NCBI GenBank assembly: GCA_009775365.1
Contig: VSPM01000062.1
Span: 1-15,853, forward strand
From: Muribaculaceae bacterium
GTDB taxonomy: Bacteria > Bacteroidota > Bacteroidia > Bacteroidales > Muribaculaceae
Reading direction: 5' to 3'
Length of the DNA: 15,853 nt
The translations under genes and the position numbers were made by a program. Positions 7,347 through 14,600 of this stretch are shown in pieces (the stretch's first letter is position 1; each line of letters starts with the position of its first letter). The notes below the pieces were generated by a model that was not told the DNA's origin, did not search any database, and saw nothing but the letters and a program-made list of their open reading frames with translations.

Positions 7347-7373
7347 ATGATTTACAGTCACATTCAGAAGAAC

Positions 7374-7393
7374 ACGCGAGTTCGGGATAAGAA
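7374..7393 (-). repeat. Dispersed repeat, copy B (left flank of insert)
   Basis: ACGCGAGTTCGGGATAAGAA is the exact reverse complement of copy A at 52-71, and an inverted, two-mismatch counterpart of copy C at 8816-8834. Copies B and C therefore point towards each other's opposite strands and bracket the ATPase and the OLD remnant. Confidence 0.8.
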
Positions 7394-7451
7394 GTGCTTT
7401 AAGATTAAAACTATAAAAATCGCCATTTCACAGACTGTTTTTAACATAAAA

Positions 7452-7482
7452 TTCGCCAGTCAAAAAATTATGATTATCTTTG
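7452..7482 (+). promoter_or_regulatory. Bacteroidetes promoter of the ATPase gene
   Basis: A perfect -7 element TATCTTTG (7475-7482), followed by the typical CAC, has a one-mismatch -33 element TTCG (7452-7455) 19 bp upstream. The leader to the ATG at 7502 would be about 16 nt. Confidence 0.65.
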
Positions 7483-7501
7483 CACTATAATTTATTAAGG
7501 T

Positions 7502-8632
7502 ATGGAAACAGTAAATAGAATACTTCAAGAGAAGATTACTGCACGAATCGCGCCTAATAAAGCAGTATTGATTTTTGGTGCTCGCCGTGTTGGCAAAACG
7601 GTAATGATGCGTAAAATTGTGGACAACTATTCAGGTAGGACGATAATGCTCAACGGTGAAGACTACGATACATTAGCACTATTGGAGAACCGCTCAATTG
7701 CCAATTACCGGCATTTATTTGATGGTATTGATTTGCTGGCTATTGATGAGGCACAAAACATACCACAAATCGGTAGTATTCTGAAGTTGATAGTTGATGA
7801 AATACCGGGAATAAGCGTCTTGGCAAGTGGTTCTTCGTCATTCGATTTACTGAATAAGACTGGTGAACCGTTAGTCGGTCGCAGTACGCAATTTTTACTT
7901 ACCCCTTTTTCGCAACGGGAAATAGCGCAAATAGAAACCCCATTTGAAACTCGTCAGAATCTCGAAGCCCGTTTAATTTATGGTTCATATCCCGAAGTAG
8001 TAATGATGGAGAACTATGAACGAAAAACAGACTATCTGCGCGATATTGTAGGCGCATACCTGCTTAAAGATATCTTAGCAATTGATGGCTTAAAAAATTC
8101 ACGTAAGATGCGCGATTTGCTGCGATTGATAGCTTTTCAGTTGGGCAGCGAAGTTTCTTATGATGAGTTGGGTAAACAGCTCGGCATGAGCAAAACAACG
8201 GTTGAAAAATATCTTGACCTCTTGGAGAAAGTCTTCGTTATATATCGTCTTGGGGCTTACTCACGCAATCTTCGCAAGGAGGTGACGAAAGCCGGGAAGT
8301 GGTATTTCTACGATAATGGCATTCGAAATGCGATTATAGGTGCTTTTTCACCATTGGCCATTCGACAGGACGTCGGTGCATTGTGGGAGAATTATATCAT
8401 CGGAGAGCGTCGTAAAGCGAATTTCAACGAAGGACTGCATAAGGAGTTCTATTTCTGGCGCACTTACGATAAGCAAGAAATAGACTTGATCGAAGAGAGT
8501 GCAGACAGTTTGACGGCTTTGGAGTTCAAATGGGGAAACAAGATGCCCAATGCCCCGAAAGTGTTTCAAGAAGCATATTCCCATGCCGAGTTCCATGTTG
8601 TGAATAGGGATAATTATTTGGAGTTTGTATAA
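7502..8632 (+). CDS. AAA_14 / DUF4143 family ATP-binding protein
   Basis: A 376-residue protein with the complete layout of the AAA_14 plus DUF4143 family common in gut Bacteroidales. Walker A is GARRVGKT (26-33, catalytic K32) and Walker B is LLAIDEAQ with D82 and E83. A winged-helix segment follows (YDELGKQLGMSKTTVEKYLDLL, 220-241). The C-terminal DUF4143 region holds a PD-(D/E)xK-like set: EIDLI with D328, then ALEFKWG with E341 and K343. These proteins are abundant, often variable between strains, and their function is not established; roles in DNA transactions or defence have been suggested. It has its own promoter, and the OLD remnant starts 21 bp downstream. Base composition is lower in GC than the flanking genes, which suggests horizontal acquisition. 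The gene appears intact. Confidence 0.9.
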   Translation: METVNRILQEKITARIAPNKAVLIFGARRVGKTVMMRKIVDNYSGRTIMLNGEDYDTLALLENRSIANYRHLFDGIDLLAIDEAQNIPQIGSILKLIVDEIPGISVLASGSSSFDLLNKTGEPLVGRSTQFLLTPFSQREIAQIETPFETRQNLEARLIYGSYPEVVMMENYERKTDYLRDIVGAYLLKDILAIDGLKNSRKMRDLLRLIAFQLGSEVSYDELGKQLGMSKTTVEKYLDLLEKVFVIYRLGAYSRNLRKEVTKAGKWYFYDNGIRNAIIGAFSPLAIRQDVGALWENYIIGERRKANFNEGLHKEFYFWRTYDKQEIDLIEESADSLTALEFKWGNKMPNAPKVFQEAYSHAEFHVVNRDNYLEFV

Positions 8633-8653
8633 AAACAAGAAATTATAGAAACC

Positions 8654-8836
8654 ATGTATTTGAGTAGGTTGCATATCAGACAGGTTAGAGTATTTGATGA
8701 TATTACTCTCTATTTCAAGAATGAAATAAAAATTCTGATAGGAGAAAATAATTCAGGTAATACTGCAATTATAGATGCACTGCGCATATGCATTCCTCTA
8801 AAACGCATTTACGCCCTTATCCCAATCTCGCGTTGA
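8654..8836 (+). pseudogene. Truncated OLD-family ATPase/nuclease remnant
   Basis: Only 60 codons remain of what looks like an OLD-family ATP-dependent endonuclease (AAA_15/AAA_21 type). The start MYLSRLHIRQVRVFDDITLYF and the P-loop region ILIGENNSGNTAIIDALRI are typical of such proteins, which normally run to several hundred residues. The Walker A lysine is replaced by asparagine (GENNSGNT, N36; one base change from AAA or AAG to AAT), which should abolish ATP binding. Family resemblance stops near residue 48, and the last codons (ALIPISR, stop) are read from repeat copy C. The gene was probably cut when this junction formed. Close spacing to the ATPase suggests that the two were once one operon. 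Confidence 0.75.
8816..8834 (+). repeat. Dispersed repeat, copy C (right flank of insert)
   Basis: CTTATCCCAATCTCGCGTT matches copies A and B except for two substitutions (AAT for GAA in the centre). It lies in the same direction as copy A and inverted to copy B. It supplies the final codons and is directly followed by the stop of the OLD remnant, marking the right edge of the AT-rich insert. Confidence 0.75.
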
Positions 8837-8888
8837 AAAACAGCTTTTTTTTGCTATAATAGATGCGGCAAAATACCTATTTCGCGTG

Positions 8889-8920
8889 ATTGTGCAGGCA
8901 ATCATTATCGGGTAACTTTG
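8889..8920 (+). promoter_or_regulatory. Bacteroidetes promoter of the DAHP synthase gene
   Basis: A perfect -7 element TAACTTTG (8913-8920), followed by CAC, has ATTG (8889-8892), one mismatch from TTTG, 20 bp upstream. Transcription would start near 8924, so the TTG at 8890 cannot be the start codon; ATG 8935 or 8947 is. Confidence 0.65.
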
Positions 8921-8934
8921 CACTGCTTTTAATT

Positions 8935-9777
8935 ATGACATGGGTTATGGATTTCAGCAAGATTTCAAATCTCGAAAAAAACTCTCCTTTTGTGATTGCG
9001 GGGCCGTGCAGCGCAGAGTCGGAAGAGCAGGTGATTCACACTGCTGTCGAACTCGCGGCAAACGGCATTGAGGTGTTTCGCGCCGGCCTGTGGAAACCTC
9101 GCACCCGCCCCGGAAATTTTGAGGGAGTAGGGGAGCGGGGTCTTCAATGGATGGTAAATATCAGGGAAATCACCGGTATGGCCCTCGCAACGGAAGTGGC
9201 CACTCCCGCCCATGTGGAAGCGTGCCTGAATGCCGGCATAGATATAATGTGGATTGGCACACGCACCTCAGGCAACCCTTTCTCTATGGCGGAACTGGCC
9301 GACGCGCTGCGCGACGCACCTCGCGACCAGATTGTGCTGGTCAAAAACCCTCTCTGTCCGGGTGTTGACTCTTGGCTTGGGGCAATAGAACGGATAATGG
9401 ATGCCGGACTGAGAAATGTAGGCGCGATTCACCGTGGATTTGCCGACTTCTCCGATTCTGTCTACCGCAATCCCCCGCATTGGGAAGTGGCAAGAAAAAT
9501 GCGGGCTGAAATTCCGGGCATGCCTATGATTGTAGACCCCTCACACATGGCCGGGAAAAGAGCGCTTATCCCCGGTCTGATGCGTCAGGCCGCCGATCTC
9601 GGTTTCAACGCTTTTATGATCGAGAGCCACACAAATCCGGCAATGGCCCTGACCGATGCCCGTCAGCAGCTAACCCCGTCTGACCTAAATGTTCTGATAA
9701 ACTCTGTGTTCACCGACACACCTGCGTTTCCCGCAAAGGCCGAAAGCCGACTGTTTGAATGTTCAGGCCGTCAATAA
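8935..9777 (+). CDS. aroF: 3-deoxy-7-phosphoheptulonate (DAHP) synthase
   Basis: A 280-residue class I-beta type DAHP synthase. It condenses phosphoenolpyruvate and erythrose 4-phosphate, the first step of the shikimate pathway to chorismate, in the cytosol. Numbered from ATG 8935, GPCSAES is at 23-29, KPRTRPGNFEG at 54-64, ATEV near 85-88, WIGTRTSGNPF at 106-116, VKNP with K137, IHRGF near 165-169, DPSH at 201-204 and ESH at 230-232. C25, H204, E230 and D241 fit the four metal ligands of the family. In many Bacteroidetes this domain is fused to a C-terminal type II chorismate mutase; here the protein ends about 25 residues after the barrel, so that domain is absent. KDO-8-phosphate synthase is a relative but has a different GPC motif and lacks KPRT. 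ATG 8947 (MDFSKIS) is an equally good start given the short leader. It converges on the regulator gene with a 7-bp gap and no terminator between. Confidence 0.88.
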   Translation: MTWVMDFSKISNLEKNSPFVIAGPCSAESEEQVIHTAVELAANGIEVFRAGLWKPRTRPGNFEGVGERGLQWMVNIREITGMALATEVATPAHVEACLNAGIDIMWIGTRTSGNPFSMAELADALRDAPRDQIVLVKNPLCPGVDSWLGAIERIMDAGLRNVGAIHRGFADFSDSVYRNPPHWEVARKMRAEIPGMPMIVDPSHMAGKRALIPGLMRQAADLGFNAFMIESHTNPAMALTDARQQLTPSDLNVLINSVFTDTPAFPAKAESRLFECSGRQ

Positions 9778-9784
9778 AGCTGCC

Positions 9785-11509
9785 TTAGCCCACAGCTTCT
9801 ATTGCGGCTTCGAGCGACGCATCGGAGGCAAGCTGCATCTTTTTACGAATACGGTAACGCGAGGTGTTGACAGTATCCGGCTTAACCGACAGCACCTGCG
9901 CTATCTCCTTGGCTGTCATACCCACACGGATATAGGCACACAAGCGAAGCTCAGTCCTTGACAAAGCGGGATAACAATCCTTCATACGTTCAAAAAAAAC
10001 CGGATGCACCTTTTCAAAACGCAATTTGAAATACCGCCAGTCATCGTCAGCTGTAAGCTGCTCCATAATGGTCTGTTTCAGGGGTCCGGCATGCAAGCTT
10101 GTCATGCCCCTCTCCTTACCCATACACTCTATCTGGCGTGAAAGGTCCTTAAGTTGTGCATTCTTCTGAGCCATAAGCAGGGTAGTGGAAGCAAGCTCCT
10201 TCTCCTTAGCCTCTATTTCAAGGCTATAGTGACGGTTAAGCAGCATAAGCCGATTGTTCTCCTCCTCCTTAAGTCTACGCTCTGTCTCTGCGCGTCGCCG
10301 CCACATCCACATCAGCCAAAGCGACAGTCCAAGTGTCACCAACAGAAGTGCGCTGACAGAAATGATCAGAGTCAGCCGCCATCGGGCAACGTGGTTCTCC
10401 TCCACGATGCGTCGTTCATAGCGATTGATGGTGGCGAGATGTTCCGCCCGCCTTATCCTGTCATTGCGTTCATGGTTATAGAGAGAATCGGCAATCTCAC
10501 GCCAACGGCTGTGATAAGACTCCGCAATCCCGGTCATGCCCAGACACCTGTATCCCTCCTCCAGGCCGGCGAGTATATCCCGGAGGTTAGGAAAGTCCAT
10601 AAGCCTCTCCGCAATCGGAAGTGCGCTCTGAAATATCTCCACAGCTTCCCCGGAACGGCCCTGACGCTCACGCAACATCCCGACCGATGTCATTGCAAGT
10701 ACCGACAGGTGGTCGTTGCCGAGACTGCGGCTTATGTCAAGAGCCCTGAGCACCGAAGAGGAATCCGCACATTCGGATATACGGAATTTTGACACAAGCA
10801 CATTCGCAAGATAAATGGAATCTGAAAGTGTGTAACGATTTGTGTCAAGTCCATCAAGCGTCTCGAGAGCCCCCTGACTATCGCCAAGCAAGTACTGAAT
10901 GTTGGCTATGTTGATGCGGTTCTTAGTGGCGCAGGCCTCGCTCCCAACTGCCATAAATATTTCTTCACACTCACGAAAATTCCGCATCGCCTCATGATAT
11001 TCCTCAAGCTGCTGCATAAGGGCGCCTATCGCCACATATACCTTTCCTTCCCAGAAGCGGTCGCCGATACGGTGCAACAGGGAGAGCTTGTCGCGATATA
11101 TGGCATATGCGTCGGCATAGTGGCCACGAAGGCGCAGAATGTCGGCCTGCATAAGGGAGAATCTGATATGATCATAAGGATAACGCGCCGAATCGCACAA
11201 AGCCAGAGCCCGGCTGCTGAGCCGCGCAGCCGAATCGGGATTCTCTTTATATAGCACCCACGCCTTCCAAAAGCATCTTCTCGCGGTCAGCTGACGCGGA
11301 CGGGAGGCCAACTCCTCCGCAGGATACCCCTTGATTACATTCAGGAGGTCGCGACGGGGGACATCAAGGAACACCGCACGTTCCATCATATCCTCATATA
11401 CGTCGGTGTCGCCCGGAATCGTCACCCAGCGTGACGACACTTCTTCCCCGGACACCATGAAAAGAGCCGGAAACATCAATGTCCATATAAGAAGCAACTT
11501 GCGAATCAT
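9785..11509 (-). CDS. TPR / transmembrane / HTH regulator
   Basis: A 574-residue membrane-anchored regulator of a type common in Bacteroidetes. A signal peptide or first membrane helix (3-20) is followed by a periplasmic region with about five degenerate tetratricopeptide repeats (roughly 80-345, for example GHYADAYAIYRDKLSLLHRIGD and EYHEAMRNFRECEEIFMAVG). A single transmembrane segment lies at 378-402 and a charged coiled coil at 403-465. The C-terminal DNA-binding domain (about 513-565) is LuxR/GerE-like: LSRTELRLCAYIRVGMTAKEIAQVLSV, then the recognition helix KPDTVNTSRYRIRKKM. The topology suggests that periplasmic signals are sensed by the TPRs and transmitted to a cytosolic HTH without phosphorelay, as no kinase or receiver domain is present. 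It is divergent from the adhesin gene across 166 bp, so that gene is the likely target. Its promoter lies almost on the start codon. Confidence 0.82.
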   Translation of the reverse strand: MIRKLLLIWTLMFPALFMVSGEEVSSRWVTIPGDTDVYEDMMERAVFLDVPRRDLLNVIKGYPAEELASRPRQLTARRCFWKAWVLYKENPDSAARLSSRALALCDSARYPYDHIRFSLMQADILRLRGHYADAYAIYRDKLSLLHRIGDRFWEGKVYVAIGALMQQLEEYHEAMRNFRECEEIFMAVGSEACATKNRINIANIQYLLGDSQGALETLDGLDTNRYTLSDSIYLANVLVSKFRISECADSSSVLRALDISRSLGNDHLSVLAMTSVGMLRERQGRSGEAVEIFQSALPIAERLMDFPNLRDILAGLEEGYRCLGMTGIAESYHSRWREIADSLYNHERNDRIRRAEHLATINRYERRIVEENHVARWRLTLIISVSALLLVTLGLSLWLMWMWRRRAETERRLKEEENNRLMLLNRHYSLEIEAKEKELASTTLLMAQKNAQLKDLSRQIECMGKERGMTSLHAGPLKQTIMEQLTADDDWRYFKLRFEKVHPVFFERMKDCYPALSRTELRLCAYIRVGMTAKEIAQVLSVKPDTVNTSRYRIRKKMQLASDASLEAAIEAVG

Positions 11510-11513
11510 ACAA

Positions 11514-11546
11514 CAAAGTTAGACATAATTCTATAATTCCGGCAAA
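11514..11546 (-). promoter_or_regulatory. Promoter of the HTH regulator, near-leaderless
   Basis: On the minus strand a perfect -7 element TAACTTTG (11521-11514) lies 21 bp from a perfect TTTG (11546-11543). Only 4 nt separate the -7 element from the ATG at 11509, so the transcript would begin at or next to the start codon. Confidence 0.6.
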
Positions 11547-11604
11547 CAAATATAGCAAAATGAGCGATTTATCCATTATGTACATTATTTGTCTATATCT
11601 ACAT

Positions 11605-11636
11605 TTTGTATGGCAGATTCTCAGATGGTACTTTTG
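11605..11636 (+). promoter_or_regulatory. Bacteroidetes promoter of the adhesin gene
   Basis: Perfect TTTG (11605-11608), 20 bp, perfect -7 element TACTTTTG (11629-11636) followed by CA. This is the best promoter in the window. The transcript would start near 11640, which rules out the upstream ATG at 11589 and supports ATG 11676 with a leader of about 35 nt. Confidence 0.8.
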
Positions 11637-11675
11637 CATCCGACAAATCATAATACTAACCAATACATACGACGT

Positions 11676-14600
11676 ATGAAAAACTTATCTATCTTATCTC
11701 TGGCAGCCCTGCTCGCGGCATCAGCCCATGGAGCCGATATTCCGCCCGGAATGGCGGAGGTTGTGCTTGAGGTCGGCGACCTCACGGGATATGGCAACGT
11801 GGGATTCCAATGGATTCTCGACTCAAGTCATTCTACATATAATAACCGATTCTTCGAGGAGTCGCTAATGTACTTTGGCGACTACTCTGCTTTTGACTAT
11901 TTCGTGCCGGAAGACGCGGAAGCAAAGTATCCTACCGACAAGATGGCAGTCAATTCTACAGTCCGCGCATACGTGCCCGCCGGAATCTACGACTGGATGG
12001 TCATTCAGCCCGACATGGACGGACTCATGTATGCTCTGGGCGATGATGGCAGGGTAGATGATTTCACTCTGCTCGAAGGGGAGACCTACCGTCTGACATT
12101 CTCCGAAGAGAACGGGCCGGATGGCTGGGGATATTATACTCGCCTTCACGTGGCAACCGATATTGCGGTAACATCGGTATCTCTTCCTGTCACGTCAATC
12201 GACCTTACGGATGCCGAAGATATTACAGTGAGATTGACCAACAATGGTTCAGACGATATGTCTGGATTCTCAATTTCCTATTCTGTCAACGGCGCCAGTC
12301 CCGTCACAGAGACATTCCACGGAACACTAAAGGGAGGAGAATCGGCTGATTACTGTTTCAACACCAAAGCCGATTTTTCCGGGAAAGGCTCATATGAGGT
12401 GAATGTCTCTGTCTATGACGACCGCGATATGATAGCATCGAATAATTCGATGCTGGCCAAGACACGCAATCTATCTCCCGTAAATCCTCCCTATACGATG
12501 GATTTCTCTAAAATCAATGAAGAGCAGCTCCCTGAAGAATGGTTCATCATTAATAACAGTCCCGATGCCGGATGGAATTATTCCTCATGGAAAATTAATA
12601 AAAACGGCGACATGGGAGTGGCATACTGTATGAGCGGCTTCTCTCAGGACGGCGACGACTGGATGATAAGCCAGCCCATAAATTTAAAGGAAGGCAAAGC
12701 CCATGTGCTCTTCTCGGTATGCTCAGCCAATGAGGAACGCACTGAATATCTTGAAATATATACAGGCACATCCCTGAATCCCGCAGAGATGAGCCTCATA
12801 GCCGAATATGCGATTACTTCGAGCGAATGGAGCGATAAAGCGGTTAATTTCGACATCCGTGAGGATGGTGTCCACTACATCGCTTTTCGTGGAATATCTC
12901 CTTCAACTGCCTACAGCTTCAATATCGGAGACGTAACTATCGACGAAGGTGAGTTCGCAGGCTCCCCAATGATAAAAATGGAGCGTGTGCTTGCCCCGTA
13001 CTCCAATTGTGATGTGTCGTCACAGTCGCGTCTCGGCATGAGAGTCACCAACAAAGGCACCGGCGCAATGACAGGCCATACGCTCACTGCCTATGTAGAC
13101 GATGTGAAGTTTGTCACGGAGTTCTCCGATCCAGTAGCCCCAGACGAAACCGCAGACCTGTATATGGACCGTATGTTCGACCTGTCGAAGACCGGTTCTT
13201 ACGACATACAGCTGATACTGTCATACGACGATACCGACATCTCGCAGGAATTTACTGTGGAATGTTTCAAACCATTGGAGGATATGCCGGTAGTTACTAA
13301 TTTCTCACATAATCTCAATACCGGAATCTGGCAGTCAATGACTTCCGGGGCATGGAGCTACGAGCCTATGTTTGAGACATTCTCATCAGAGAAGTCCGGT
13401 AAGATGAACGGTCTGCTTTCGCGTGGCATAAAGTTTTCAAATCCCGCCCGCTTCAAAATCTCGTATATGGCTCCGGGATGGGATTCGGGCGCCATGGCCA
13501 TATATATGGGCCCGGCTTCGGACGATCCTTCCTCCTACACTGAGGTGTTCCGCGACACCGAAATATCCAACGAGGCGAAAGAGGTGGAATTCACCGCCGC
13601 CGTCCCCTCTGCCGGAAATTACAGTTTCATAATCGCTGACGAGGCGCCGTCAGTATCTCGAAACCGTCTGCGTCTGAATCAGGTGGAGATTTCTCAAGTT
13701 TATCCCTACGACATATGCCTGAATGCGGCCGACGGGCCGCTCGCCCCATATACTCCGGCCAATGCGGTTAAGGGTCAGCACAAATATGAGCTGTCTATCG
13801 TAAACCGTGGATCTGAAAAGATGACAGGCATCAAGGGTTGTGCCATACTCGACGGAGTTAAAGTGTGCGACTCCTCATCAGCCCTAACGCTCCTACCCGG
13901 AGAAAGTGGTGTCCTGCCAATCTACATCTCTCTTCCGGAAAAGAACGCAGGCGACAGCTTCGAACTCTCTTTCGACATAACGGCAGACCAACAAGATCTG
14001 TTCCCTGCCGACAACATCTTGTCGCTGGCCACCTTCCATGTGACTGAGTATACCTTCGCGCATGAGAACATTTCCGACCTCACCCACGGCATCGGCAACA
14101 ACGGAGAACCCCTCGCAATCGGCTATATCTACACATTGCCCGAAATGGCTGACGCAACCGGAATGACTGTAGGTCTGGCTGTTGTCGAAGAGGAAAATCT
14201 CCCCAACGTGTTGGCGGACATAGCTTTCAGTGTGTATAAAATGAACGCCGACGGCACAATCGACCGACGGCTATGGTCAGAGACCCGTACACGCGGAATG
14301 GGTGGCCTGATCGATGTGGATTTTCCGGATATGCGACTCGATGTCGGTGCCTATTATTTTGAAGTAGCCCAACTTTCCAACTATAATATGGGCATCGCGC
14401 AGGATATTGAAGGGGAGACAATATGCTATAGCCGTAAGGCTGACAATACTCTTGAGGCTGTCCCCACTTACCCCGTATGTATCCGCGCCAACTTCGCTCC
14501 CGATGCGGAAATTTATCGCCACGACGCTGCCGCGACCTGTTTCACGGCTCCTTCATATGCCGAGGGTCTATACTCTGACTCCACAACAGTAAAGGCAATA

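Larger units (their letters stand above)
7178..7501. other. Divergent intergenic region, operon / ATPase
   Basis: A 324-base stretch without a gene between the leftward operon and the rightward ATPase. Reading left to right it holds the operon promoter (minus strand), a hairpin with A and T tracts (7304-7346), copy B of the dispersed repeat (7374-7393) and the ATPase promoter. The small open frames here start at unsupported positions and resemble nothing I know. Confidence 0.7.
7374..8834. mobile_element. Putative cassette between inverted repeats
   Basis: About 1.46 kb bounded by inverted repeat copies B and C. It contains an AAA_14/DUF4143 ATPase and an OLD-family remnant whose open frame ends inside copy C. 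The DNA is clearly more AT-rich than the operon on the left and the DAHP synthase gene on the right. No transposase, recombinase or target-site duplication is visible, and copy A lies outside, so a real mobile unit is only a hypothesis. The alternative is an ordinary accessory region with dispersed extragenic repeats at both ends. Confidence 0.4.

Noticed and set aside
8855..8860. TATAAT, a possible sigma-70 type -10 box
   Set aside because: Bacteroidetes primary promoters use TAnnTTTG; a good one lies downstream, and no matching -35 was seen.
8890..8934. TTG start adding 15 residues to the DAHP synthase
   Set aside because: The added codons overlap the promoter; transcription should begin near 8924.
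8935..9777. KDO-8-phosphate synthase (KdsA) as alternative product
   Set aside because: The GPCSAES, KPRT and VDPSH motifs fit DAHP synthase; KdsA carries a different GPC motif.
10154..10792. 212-codon plus-strand frame opposite the regulator gene
   Set aside because: Histidine, proline and cysteine rich with no recognisable motif, and antisense to a clear TPR/HTH protein.
11589..11675. Upstream ATG extending the adhesin by 29 residues
   Set aside because: It lies upstream of a perfect promoter whose -7 element (11629-11636) is inside the extension, and it would bury the signal peptide.
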